Assembly: GCF_000834635.1 (NCBI RefSeq)
Contig: NZ_JXQV01000009.1
Coordinates: 496,001-560,000, forward strand
Direction: 5' to 3'
From: Agrobacterium tumefaciens
GTDB taxonomy: Bacteria; Pseudomonadota; Alphaproteobacteria; Rhizobiales; Rhizobiaceae
Length of the DNA: 64,000 nucleotides
Of this stretch, positions 1-7,361 are shown in pieces. The position numbers were made by a program, and so were the translations under genes. Positions within the stretch are counted from its first letter, which is position 1. Every line of letters begins with the position of its first letter. The notes beneath the pieces were generated by a model. The model worked only from the letters and a program-made list of their open reading frames with translations, was not told the DNA's origin and did no database searches.

Positions 1-1
1 G

Positions 2-532
2 GCCCGGCAGATGAAGGCCGAGCGTGAGAAGCGCGCGCAGGTTCTGGAAGCCGAAGGCTCGCGCGCTGCGCAGATTCTGCGGGCCGAAGGCGCCAAGCAA
101 TCCGCCATTCTGGAGGCCGAAGGTCAGCGCGAAGCGGCCTTCCGTGACGCCGAAGCGCGTGAGCGTCTGGCAGAAGCCGAAGCCAATGCCACCCGCATGG
201 TCTCCGAAGCCATCGCCGCTGGTGATATCCACGCCATCAACTACTTCATCGCTCAGAAATACACCGAAGCCATGACCGCCATCGGCACCGCCAAGAACTC
301 CAAGATCGTGCTGATGCCGATGGAAGCGTCCGCGCTGATCGGCTCTCTCGGCGGCATTGGCGCCATCGCCAAGGAAGTGTTCGGCCGCGACAGCGATGCT
401 CAGTCCACGCCCGATACAGCCGCCTCGCCCAAACAGCGCAGCTCCGTTCCGTCCACGTCCAGCCGCCCGTCGGCCCAGACCATCAACGTGACCATCCCCA
501 ACAACCCGTTCGGCCCTTCCACGGAGCGTTGA
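2..532 (+). CDS. SPFH/band 7 family protein (QmcA/paraslipin-like), C-terminal part
   Basis: This is the 3' part of a gene that begins before the window; the reading frame is open from base 2, so the first in-frame ATG at 11 is probably internal. What is visible is a long Ala/Glu-rich coiled coil (repeats of the type LEAEGxRxA, roughly the first 65 residues), then the conserved tail with AINYFIAQKYTEAM and IVLMPMEASALIGSLGG, and a low-complexity Ser/Pro/Thr end. That pattern is typical of QmcA/paraslipin-type SPFH membrane scaffold proteins, which are anchored by an N-terminal helix lying outside this window. The next gene is an NfeD protein one base after the stop, the usual partner of this family. 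The family is linked to membrane quality control and microdomains; no specific role can be read here. Confidence 0.88.
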   Translation, partial: ARQMKAEREKRAQVLEAEGSRAAQILRAEGAKQSAILEAEGQREAAFRDAEARERLAEAEANATRMVSEAIAAGDIHAINYFIAQKYTEAMTAIGTAKNSKIVLMPMEASALIGSLGGIGAIAKEVFGRDSDAQSTPDTAASPKQRSSVPSTSSRPSAQTINVTIPNNPFGPSTER

Positions 533-533
533 G

Positions 534-998
534 ATGATAGCCAGGCTCGTGACCGATCTCGGCCCGTGGAGTTGGTGGATACTCGCCGCCCTCCTGCTGG
601 CCGCCGAACTCGTCGCCCCCGGCGTGTTCCTCATCTGGATCGGTGCCGCAGCCCTCGTCATCGGAGCGATCTCGCTGGCCCTCTGGGATACGGCTCTCTG
701 GGGCTGGCACGTACAGCTCCTGTTGTTCGCCGTCCTCTCCATTGCCTTCGCACTCCTTGGACGCCGCTATTATGGCCGCGACCACGCCAGAACCGATGAG
801 CCCTTCCTCAATCAGCGCGAAGCCAGCCTCATAGGCCGCACCGCCACCCTGCAAGAACCCATCGCAGAAAGCCGAGGCAGGATCCGACTGGATGACACAT
901 GGTGGCCCGTCCAAGGCACCGACCTCCCCGCCGGCACCCGCGTGCGCATAGCGTCGGCCCATGGGCGCACATTGGTGGTGGAGAAGATCGAGGTTTGA
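534..998 (+). CDS. NfeD family membrane protein
   Basis: A 154-residue protein starting one base after the stop of the SPFH gene, so the two are translationally coupled. Residues about 10-80 hold three hydrophobic segments (including WWILAALLLAAELVAPGVFL and LLLFAVLSIAFALLG). Residues about 95-154 form the soluble OB-fold-like NfeD domain: LIGRTATLQEPI, the DDTWWPVQG stretch and a C-terminal TLVVEKIEV strand. Short NfeD proteins of this layout (YbbK/NfeD1b type) pair with SPFH proteins and are thought to help assemble or anchor them. Function beyond that is not known. Confidence 0.9.
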   Translation: MIARLVTDLGPWSWWILAALLLAAELVAPGVFLIWIGAAALVIGAISLALWDTALWGWHVQLLLFAVLSIAFALLGRRYYGRDHARTDEPFLNQREASLIGRTATLQEPIAESRGRIRLDDTWWPVQGTDLPAGTRVRIASAHGRTLVVEKIEV

Positions 999-1258
999 GG
1001 GTCAAGTCACCGGGACGCAACGCGTTTGCCTTCCACGGGCGATCCTTCCCCGCGTGTGGATGGGCACAGACCAGACATTCGACAACTGCGCGTCCATGTA
1101 AGTGCGATATTAGCGAATTGGCTTCAAATAACCGTCGTGATGAATGAAATCATAGTCCAGCCCAATAAAGGTTCGAATATTTTAATTTAGCACTTGCTAT
1201 TTAAGTGAGCTGCAACGCTTCCTGCATTGCGCCAATCCGGCGCATGAAGGATCATTTC

Positions 1259-1402
1259 ATGAAAATTCTTTCTGTTGCCATTCTTGCACTTCTGTCGTTC
1301 GGAAGCATTGCAAACGCGGCTTGTAACTATGCCAGCGATAGGGCCAGCGACGGCTCGCGCTGCGGCGGTCGTGCTGCGTCAGAAAGACCTGGTGGCAGAT
1401 AG
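1259..1402 (+). CDS. small secreted Cys/Arg/Gly-rich peptide
   Basis: A 47-residue ORF. The start at 1259 is chosen because AAGGA (1246-1250) lies 8 bases upstream and because it opens directly into a signal peptide: MKILSVAILALLSFGSIANA followed by A-C. An upstream in-frame start at 1205 would bury the signal peptide. The predicted mature peptide is only about 27 residues, has two cysteines and ends in an Arg/Gly-rich tail (CGGRAASERPGGR). I believe similar very short secreted peptides occur in other Rhizobiaceae, but I cannot confirm it here and no function is known to me. It stands alone: 260 bases of apparently non-coding DNA precede it and 150 follow. Confidence 0.6.
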   Translation: MKILSVAILALLSFGSIANAACNYASDRASDGSRCGGRAASERPGGR

Positions 1403-1554
1403 TCGCCTCAATACGCTTACCACCATTTGCAGCCGTCCGGTTAACACTGGGCGGCTGCTTTCATTGAGGCGTTCGAAAGCAATCTGAGTGCCTACGACGG
1501 ATGCAGGGGCAGCCAAGATCGAATCGGCCCGCGCAACCCCGCCCCGAGCAAGTA

Positions 1555-1794
1555 TCATCCAATATCGGGAATTTCGCCGTGCTGGTAGATAATCACCGGA
1601 GGGCCGTATTCGCCCATGTCGGGGTCTGCATCGCGTGCCCAGGCCAGGACACCGTCATACTGGCTCGCCAGGGCCTTGCCCTCGCGCACGGCGCGCTCTT
1701 CCGTTGGCATTTGCCTTGGCTCGAATGCCTCGACCATGTTGCCCTCGTCGTCGGCCTTGTAGGCGGCAAGAACGATCAGTTTGATTTTAGCCAT
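1555..1794 (-). CDS. small conserved hypothetical protein
   Basis: A 79-residue acidic protein, MAKIKLIVLAAYKADDEGN onward, with no signal peptide or membrane segment. The start is supported by AAGGA 8 bases upstream on the minus strand. Its N-terminal beta strand followed by a charged middle (MPTEERAVREGKALASQYDGVLAWARDADPD is helical in character) suggests a small soluble alpha/beta protein. I do not recognise a named family. A 112-residue frame on the other strand over the same bases has no ribosome binding site and atypical composition, so this strand is preferred. Confidence 0.6.
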   Translation of the reverse strand: MAKIKLIVLAAYKADDEGNMVEAFEPRQMPTEERAVREGKALASQYDGVLAWARDADPDMGEYGPPVIIYQHGEIPDIG

Positions 1795-1921
1795 GGCGCT
1801 GTTCCTTGTGCGGATAGAGGCAACCTATACCACAGGTAAAAAGCAAGGGTGATGATTGTGTCAGGCCTGCAGGTTTAATGCTGGTGCAAACGCCCAACTC
1901 GGGTGCGCATGCACCAAAACC

Positions 1922-1954
1922 AAAAAAGGCTTCCGGTTTCCCGAAAGCCTTTTT
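1922..1954 (-). terminator. intrinsic terminator of tRNA-Val (possibly bidirectional)
   Basis: The 10-base arms AAAAAGGCTT (1923-1932) and AAGCCTTTTT (1945-1954) are perfect inverted repeats; read on the minus strand the stem is followed by a run of T. It begins 10 bases after the 3' end of the tRNA gene. The A run on the other side would let it serve the plus strand too, although no gene there needs it. Confidence 0.75.
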
Positions 1955-1963
1955 GAAACTGGA

Positions 1964-2038
<75 letters not shown>

Positions 2039-2050
2039 TCCGTTGCGGCG

Positions 2051-2080
2051 CATAAATCACGAAACTGGATGAAGCGTCAA
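2051..2080 (-). promoter_or_regulatory. sigma-70-type promoter of tRNA-Val
   Basis: On the minus strand TTGACG (2080-2075) is followed 18 bases later by TTTATG (2056-2051), which places the start of transcription about 5-7 bases before the mature tRNA 5' end at 2038. The -35 is close to consensus; the -10 is weak. Confidence 0.5.
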
Positions 2081-2119
2081 CTGCTTTTTTTCAGTTTTGT
2101 GAAAGGTTTATGCGAAGCC

Positions 2120-2482
2120 TTATGCCACAAGGAGTTTGTTCACTTCGTCGACGAGGTCGCGAAGGTGAAATGGCTTGGAAAGGACCTTTGCGTCCTTCGG
2201 TGCTTTCGAATCAGCGTTGAGCGCAACGGCTGCAAAACCGGTGATGAACATGACCTTGAGGTCAGGGTCGAGTTCGGTTGCGCGGCGGGCAAGCTCTATC
2301 CCGTCCATTTCCGGCATCACGATGTCGGTCAGGAGAAGCGAGAAAGGCTCCTCACGAAGCCGGTCATAGGCGCTTGCGCCGTTATCGAAGGAGGAAACCT
2401 TGTAACCGGCTTTCTCAAGCGCCTTCACGAGAAAGCGGCGCATATCATTGTCATCTTCTGCGAGAAGAATTTTCTGTACCAT
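2120..2482 (-). CDS. cpdR: CpdR-type single-domain response regulator
   Basis: A 120-residue stand-alone receiver domain without an output domain. The acidic pair D10-D11, phospho-acceptor D53 (LLTDIVMPEMDG), the switch threonine in FITG and the lysine in LSKPF are all present. Length and sequence fit CpdR of Caulobacter, Sinorhizobium and Agrobacterium. There the unphosphorylated protein localises ClpXP to the cell pole and primes it for cell-cycle substrates such as CtrA regulators, and the CckA-ChpT phosphorelay turns it off. The protein ends in the hydrophobic LLVA; in Caulobacter the C-terminal residues matter for CpdR's own degradation. The gene lies upstream of tRNA-Val on the same strand. 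Confidence 0.9.
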   Translation of the reverse strand: MVQKILLAEDDNDMRRFLVKALEKAGYKVSSFDNGASAYDRLREEPFSLLLTDIVMPEMDGIELARRATELDPDLKVMFITGFAAVALNADSKAPKDAKVLSKPFHLRDLVDEVNKLLVA

Positions 2483-2664
2483 TTAAATGACCGTAGCTTC
2501 TGGATTTCTGGGAATACCTTACCCTGATCATACCGCATGTTCAGTAAATATCATGTGAACGGCAGAATCGTGGCTTGGACGACTGATACACAGTATGGAC
2601 TTGCTCTGCCTTAACTGGCAACATGAAGCTTCTGGCAGAATTATGACATGGTAAACGGGGCGGA

Positions 2665-3549
2665 ATGGACTGGGTAACGGGCGAGTACGAACTCTTCGAA
2701 GTGCACGAACCGGCCGTTCACAGCATTCCGTTTGTATTCAACTCTCCCCATAGCGGCCGCTGCTACCCCATTTCCTTCCTCGAATCATCCCGCCTCGATG
2801 CTTATGAGATCCGCCGCTCGGAAGATCATTTCGTCGATGAGCTGTTTTCAGGCGCTGTCGATCTCGGCGCGCCCATGCTCAAGGCCAATTTTCCCCGTGC
2901 TTTTCTCGACGTGAACCGCGAGCCCTACGAGCTTGATCCGCGCATGTTCGATGGCCCGCTCCCATCCTACGCCAATATCGGCTCCATGCGGGTCGCAGGC
3001 GGGCTTGGCACGGTGCCACGCATCGTGGCCGAGAATATGGATATCTATGCGCGCCGCCTCACCGTCGATGAGGGAATCGAGCGCATCGAGAGCATCTACA
3101 AGCCCTATCACGCCTGCCTGCGGAAGCTCGTTTCGCGCACCCATGCCAATTTCGGCATGGCGGTGCTGATCGATTGCCATTCGATGCCGGGCAATATCCG
3201 CCTTGCCAATTCCAATGTCCGCCCTGACATCATCATCGGCGACCGCTTCGGCACCAGCGCGTCTGCAGAAATTTCCCGCGCAGCACTCTATGTTCTGGAA
3301 GAGTTGGGCTTCACCGCCGTGTGCAACAAACCCTATGCTGGCGGCTTCATTACCGAACATTACGGACGCCCCGTTCGCTCACTGCATGCCCTGCAGATCG
3401 AGGTTAGCCGGTCGCTTTATGTGGACGAGAAGACGCTTGTGAAAACACCGGACTTTTTCGCGGTGCAGGCGGCGCTCGACAGCTTCATGCGCCAGATGGC
3501 GATGTTCGTTTCCGAATACGCCATCGACATGGCATTCGCCGCCGAATAG
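2665..3549 (+). CDS. N-formylglutamate amidohydrolase family protein
   Basis: A 294-residue soluble protein of the N-formylglutamate amidohydrolase (HutG/FGase, PF05013) family, zinc enzymes that hydrolyse N-formyl-L-glutamate to formate and glutamate. Family hallmarks seen are FNSPHSG near residue 26, RRSEDHFVDELF, DVNREPYELD near 94, LIDCHSMPG near 170 and GGFITEHYGRP near 229. The N-terminal His/Asp and the DCHS segment are the likely metal ligands. There are no other histidine-degradation genes nearby, so a hut role is not supported by context; related stand-alone proteins may act on other N-formyl or N-acyl amino acids. It is followed by the MmgR-type RNA on the opposite strand. Confidence 0.85.
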   Translation: MDWVTGEYELFEVHEPAVHSIPFVFNSPHSGRCYPISFLESSRLDAYEIRRSEDHFVDELFSGAVDLGAPMLKANFPRAFLDVNREPYELDPRMFDGPLPSYANIGSMRVAGGLGTVPRIVAENMDIYARRLTVDEGIERIESIYKPYHACLRKLVSRTHANFGMAVLIDCHSMPGNIRLANSNVRPDIIIGDRFGTSASAEISRAALYVLEELGFTAVCNKPYAGGFITEHYGRPVRSLHALQIEVSRSLYVDEKTLVKTPDFFAVQAALDSFMRQMAMFVSEYAIDMAFAAE

Positions 3550-3594
3550 GCCGCAGCCCAACCCTCCAACGTTGACCACCGCCGTGACACGGCC

Positions 3595-3670
3595 AAAAAA
3601 AACCGCGCCTTGGCGCGGTCAAGTCTAGGGAGGAAACACCCAAGGAGGGTATTTACAGTCAAAGACTGTG
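3595..3670 (-). ncRNA. mmgR: MmgR/suhB-type (alpha-r8) small RNA
   Basis: Read on the minus strand this is a compact transcription unit of about 76 bases. A first hairpin ACAGTC-TTT-GACTGT (3669-3655) is followed by ACCC-TCCT-TGGGT and then a single-stranded region holding TTTCCTCCCT (3636-3627). The end is a GC-rich terminator stem ACCGCGCC/GGCGCGGT (3619-3602) with eight T. The pyrimidine motif, size and place beside the inositol-phosphatase-family gene match the Rfam suhB family, renamed MmgR in Sinorhizobium meliloti, where it restrains polyhydroxybutyrate granule accumulation. The exact 5' end is inferred from the promoter. Confidence 0.85.
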
Positions 3671-3675
3671 AGGAG

Positions 3676-3703
3676 ACATTAGCAACAACTGCACAATTGT
3701 CAA
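3676..3703 (-). promoter_or_regulatory. promoter of the MmgR-type RNA
   Basis: On the minus strand CTTGACA with -35 hexamer TTGACA at 3703-3698, a 16-base spacer and TAATGT at 3681-3676. This puts transcription start at about 3669-3670, right at the first hairpin. CTTGAC is the typical rhizobial housekeeping -35. Confidence 0.7.
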
Positions 3704-3868
3704 GCATATTTTAATTTGCTTATATTTTGTGCTGATTTTTGCGGCTTTGCCATTATTTTAGGCCGCAACGCACAAGGCGCGTGCACAGCATGGTTTTCAA
3801 CCTCTGTGGACGAACACGGCCTGCCGGGTTATGCAATGGGCCAATTGCTTCCATTGCCGAGGAAAATG

Positions 3869-4645
3869 ATGCTGCCAGATCGCGACTTCTTCTTTCGTCT
3901 TGCTGATGCCGCCAAGGCGGAGACCCTGCCCCGGTTTCGCACCGGCATCGCCGTCGCCAACAAGCAGGATGGTGGCTATGACCCGGTGACAGAGGGCGAT
4001 CAGGCAGCCGAAACGGCGATCCGCGCCCTGATCACGGAGCGCTTTCCGGACCACGGCATTCTGGGCGAAGAACATGGCAGCGTCGGCACGGACCGGGAGC
4101 ATGTCTGGGTCATAGACCCCATCGATGGCACCCGCGCCTTCATTTCGGGCCTGCCCGTCTGGGGAACATTGATCGGCTTTCAATCGTCAGGTCGCGCCGT
4201 CATGGGCGTCATGGATCAGCCCTTCACCGGCGAGCGCTATTTTGCCGATGGCGAAAACGCATGGTACTTCGGCCCCGGCGGCGACAGGCAGATCAAGACG
4301 CGCAATTGCCAATCCCTCTCGGACGCCATACTCTTCACCACATCGCCGCATATTTTCACACCGGATGAAGCAAAGCTCTACGGCGCGGTGGAAGAAAAGG
4401 TCCGCCTGTTCCGCTATGGCGTGGATTGCTATGCCTACGCGCTGCTGGCCGGTGGCCATGTCGATCTCGTCATTGAATCGGGCCTGAAACCCTACGATGT
4501 CGGCGCGCTCATTCCTATCATCGAACAGGCTGGCGGCATCATCACCAATTGGGATGGCGGAAGGCCGGAAGCTGCGGGCCGCATCATCGCCGCCGGAAGC
4601 AAGGCCGTGCATGAACAGGCGCTGGCACTGCTGGCCGGGACCTGA
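3869..4645 (+). CDS. hisN: inositol monophosphatase family protein, probable histidinol-phosphatase
   Basis: A 258-residue member of the IMPase/FIG superfamily. The start at 3869 is chosen because GAGGA (3859-3863) sits 5 bases upstream and the protein then begins MLPDRDFFFRLADAAK, as in relatives; the open frame back to 3716 has no support. Metal-site motifs are intact: GEEHG (E67, E68), DPIDGT (D83, D86) and the C-terminal GLKPYDVGAL. The GLKPYD form of the last motif is typical of the HisN branch, which dephosphorylates histidinol phosphate in histidine synthesis; the gene is often named suhB or hisN. The substrate is inferred from family resemblance, since no his genes lie nearby. Confidence 0.82.
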   Translation: MLPDRDFFFRLADAAKAETLPRFRTGIAVANKQDGGYDPVTEGDQAAETAIRALITERFPDHGILGEEHGSVGTDREHVWVIDPIDGTRAFISGLPVWGTLIGFQSSGRAVMGVMDQPFTGERYFADGENAWYFGPGGDRQIKTRNCQSLSDAILFTTSPHIFTPDEAKLYGAVEEKVRLFRYGVDCYAYALLAGGHVDLVIESGLKPYDVGALIPIIEQAGGIITNWDGGRPEAAGRIIAAGSKAVHEQALALLAGT

Positions 4646-4855
4646 GGCTGACAACACCCTTCATCCGCAGTTGATGCGATGCGCGCAAGAGTTGCCTTTT
4701 GCGCATCGCCGCTGAACATATCCACATGGCAATCGCAAATCTGCGCTCCAGTATAAAAGGGAATTGACAGAGCCGTTAACCTTTGATTAACCATACTGCG
4801 GCACTCTAACGTTGTACTCTTTCATCATAATGTACTTAAAAGGGCGAGGATCGCT

Positions 4856-5044
4856 ATGGCATATGACTGGAGTGGGAATACCGTTAAAGAGAAACGCGAA
4901 AACTGGACTGTGTTCGTCATCGTCACCATCCTCGCGCTTTTGCTGATTGCCGCGATCGCACCACTGGGCACCACACATGTGGCTGCACCGAAACTGGTCG
5001 AGTCCACTGCCAAAGCCGTCAAATCGACGCCGCTGAAACTCTAA
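4856..5044 (+). CDS. small single-pass membrane protein
   Basis: A 62-residue protein with GAGGA about 7 bases upstream of the start. A charged N-terminus (MAYDWSGNTVKEKRENW) precedes one clear transmembrane helix (TVFVIVTILALLLIAAIAPL), and a 30-residue Lys/Ser/Thr-rich tail follows. No family recognised. It stands alone between hisN and phoX. Confidence 0.5.
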   Translation: MAYDWSGNTVKEKRENWTVFVIVTILALLLIAAIAPLGTTHVAAPKLVESTAKAVKSTPLKL

Positions 5045-5250
5045 CCTTTCCCTAAGACAGCAAGCATCGGTGGTTTGCCCTCTGCGGCATCGCGTTTCCG
5101 GGGAAAGACGTGGAGCCTGACAGCCGTGTCGAACGCAGGCCCGGCCAGATATCCACGGCGAAAGCCTGCAATGTCGCAAACCTGTAATGTTGTAACTCTA
5201 GGTTAGAATGGCTCCAGACTAGGGGCGCGTTTTAACAAAGAGGCTAACCG

Positions 5251-7245
5251 ATGAACGAGCACTGTCCCCAGAAGATATTCCCGACTACCCAGCTAGAAGA
5301 CGCAGATGGTGACGGCCACAACGCAAGTGCCAACCCCACAATGGGCGAAATCATCAGCCAGCGCTTCTCACGTCGCAATTTTCTGCAGGGCTCGCTTGCC
5401 GTTTCGGCAATTGCCGCGACCATCAGCCCTGTCGCCCTGATCACCGCCGATGAAGCCCGCGCCCAGAGCAAGGGCGGCTCCGCCTTCAACTTCACCGAGG
5501 TGGAAGCTGGCGTCGATGCCACCCACCACGTGGCAGAAGGCTATGACGCCGATATCCTGCTGCGCTGGGGCGATGCGGTGCTGCCAGGCGCTCCCGAGTT
5601 CGATCCGACCAAGCAGACCGCTGAGGCTCAGAGCAAGCAGTTTGGCTACAATAACGACTATGTCGGCTTCATTCCGCTCGAAGGTTCGAGTGAGCACGGC
5701 CTGCTCGTCGTCAATCACGAATACACCAACCCTCATTTGATGTTCCCGGGCCTCGTCAAGGTCGTGGATGGCAAGATCAAGCAGGGCGCGCTCAGCAAGG
5801 AGCAGGTGGATGTCGAAATGGCAGCCCATGGCGGCACCATTGTTGAAATCCGCAAGGTAGACGGCAAGTGGAAGGTCGTGACGGATGGCAAGTACAACCG
5901 CCGCATCACCACCAACACGCCCATGGAAATCACCGGCCCCGCAGCAGGTCATGATCGCCTGAAAACATCGGCAGATGCCACAGGCACTCGCGCCATCGGC
6001 ACCCTGAACAACTGTGCCGGCGGCGTAACGCCATGGGGCACCTACATCATGGCGGAAGAAAACTTCCACGGTTACTTCACCGGCAAGCTGCCGGAAGGTC
6101 ACAAGGAAGCCGCCAACTACAAGCGTTATGGCGTGCCGGAAGGCGGCTATGAGTGGGGCAACTTCTACGACCGTTTCGATCTTTCGAAAGAGCCAAACGA
6201 GCCGAACCGCTTCGGCTGGATCGTCGAAGTCGACGCCATGGACCCAACGTCTACGCCGAAGAAGCGCACCGCGCTCGGTCGCACGAAGCATGAGGGTGCC
6301 GAATCGATCGTCGCCAAGAACGGTAAGGTCGTCTTCTATCTCGGTGACGACGAACGCTTCGACTATGTCTACAAGTTCGTGACCGAAGGCACGTTCAACC
6401 CGAACGACCGTGCGGCCAACATGAACCTGCTGGACAAGGGCACGCTGCACGTTGCCAAGTTCAATGAAGACGGCACCATGCAGTGGCTGCCACTGATCCA
6501 CGGTCAGGGCCCCCTCACCGCTGAAAACGGTTTCGCCAGCCAGGCAGATGTTCTGATCGAATGCCGACGTGCAGGCGACGTGCTGGGCGCCACCAAGATG
6601 GACCGCCCCGAAGACGTTCAGCCAAACGGCGTCAATGGCAAGGTCTACGTCATGTTGACCAACAACACCAAGCGCAAGGCAGATCAGGTCAATGCGGCCA
6701 ACCCGCGGGCAGAAAACGCCTTTGGCCACATTATCGAGATTGCCGAAAACGACGGCGATTTCACTGCTACCTCCGGCAAGTGGGAAGTGCTGCTGAAGTG
6801 CGGTGATCCTTCCGTTGCAGCTGTTGGTGCGACCTTCTCCACCGAGACCACCAAGAATGGCTGGTTCGGCATGCCGGACAATTGTGCAGTCGATGCTGCC
6901 GGTCGTCTCTGGGTTTCGACAGACGGCAACAACAACAAGCAGACAGGCCGCACCGACGGTCTTTGGGCCGTGGATACGGAAGGCGAAGCCCGCGCCACAT
7001 CGAAGCTGTTCTTCCGCGTCCCCGTTGGCGCTGAAATGTGCGGCCCGCTGTTCACCCCCGATGATGAAACCGCCTTCGTGGCCGTTCAGCATCCGGGCGA
7101 TGGTGGCGAAGACTGGTCCGGCCATGGCCGCCCGTCCTATTACGAGGATCTTTCCACGCGCTGGCCTGACTTCAAGGACAACATGCCGGTTCGCCCGGCC
7201 GTCGTTGCAATCACCAAGGCCGGCGGCGGCAAAATCGCCGTCTGA
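5251..7245 (+). CDS. phoX: PhoX family alkaline phosphatase (DUF839), Tat-exported
   Basis: A 664-residue protein of the PhoX/DUF839 family. Residues 39-45 (FSRRNFL, twin arginine R41-R42) and the hydrophobic stretch after them form a Tat signal, cleaved near DEARAQ, so the folded enzyme is exported to the periplasm. The rest is the six-bladed PhoX beta-propeller: DYVGFIPL, GLLVVNHEYTNP, NNCAGGVTPWGTYIMAEE, GAESIVAKNGKVVFYLGDDE, GWFGMPDNCAVD and VAVQHPGDGG. PhoX enzymes are calcium/iron phosphomonoesterases active without zinc and usually serve phosphate scavenging. I see no convincing Pho box upstream. The gene ends in a strong terminator. Confidence 0.88.
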   Translation: MNEHCPQKIFPTTQLEDADGDGHNASANPTMGEIISQRFSRRNFLQGSLAVSAIAATISPVALITADEARAQSKGGSAFNFTEVEAGVDATHHVAEGYDADILLRWGDAVLPGAPEFDPTKQTAEAQSKQFGYNNDYVGFIPLEGSSEHGLLVVNHEYTNPHLMFPGLVKVVDGKIKQGALSKEQVDVEMAAHGGTIVEIRKVDGKWKVVTDGKYNRRITTNTPMEITGPAAGHDRLKTSADATGTRAIGTLNNCAGGVTPWGTYIMAEENFHGYFTGKLPEGHKEAANYKRYGVPEGGYEWGNFYDRFDLSKEPNEPNRFGWIVEVDAMDPTSTPKKRTALGRTKHEGAESIVAKNGKVVFYLGDDERFDYVYKFVTEGTFNPNDRAANMNLLDKGTLHVAKFNEDGTMQWLPLIHGQGPLTAENGFASQADVLIECRRAGDVLGATKMDRPEDVQPNGVNGKVYVMLTNNTKRKADQVNAANPRAENAFGHIIEIAENDGDFTATSGKWEVLLKCGDPSVAAVGATFSTETTKNGWFGMPDNCAVDAAGRLWVSTDGNNNKQTGRTDGLWAVDTEGEARATSKLFFRVPVGAEMCGPLFTPDDETAFVAVQHPGDGGEDWSGHGRPSYYEDLSTRWPDFKDNMPVRPAVVAITKAGGGKIAV

Positions 7246-7288
7246 CGACCGGACAGTGGAGTGAAAGCTCAACTGCGAGAACAATAAA

Positions 7289-7320
7289 GGCCGGGGCGAT
7301 ACCATCGTCCCGGCCTCTTC
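7289..7320 (+). terminator. intrinsic terminator of phoX
   Basis: Arms GGCCGGGGCGAT (7289-7300) and ATCGTCCCGGCC (7304-7315) pair with one G-T wobble around a 3-base loop and are followed by TCTTC. The T run is short but the stem is very stable. Confidence 0.65.
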
Positions 7321-7361
7321 GATTGCGCAAAAGGGAAAGGCGACCTGCCGCCCGGCACCCT

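Noticed and set aside
1501..1839. 112-residue frame on the plus strand opposite the small conserved gene at 1555-1794
   Set aside because: No ribosome site; the minus-strand gene has a good one and a more protein-like sequence.
5180..5250. TGTAATG-TTGTAAC direct repeat upstream of phoX as a Pho box
   Set aside because: The half-sites are 8 bases apart instead of 11 and do not match CTGTCAT well.
5368..7305. 645-residue open frame on the minus strand opposite phoX
   Set aside because: No ribosome site, unlike any protein family; phoX on the plus strand has a Tat signal and clear family motifs, so this is a shadow frame of GC-rich coding DNA.
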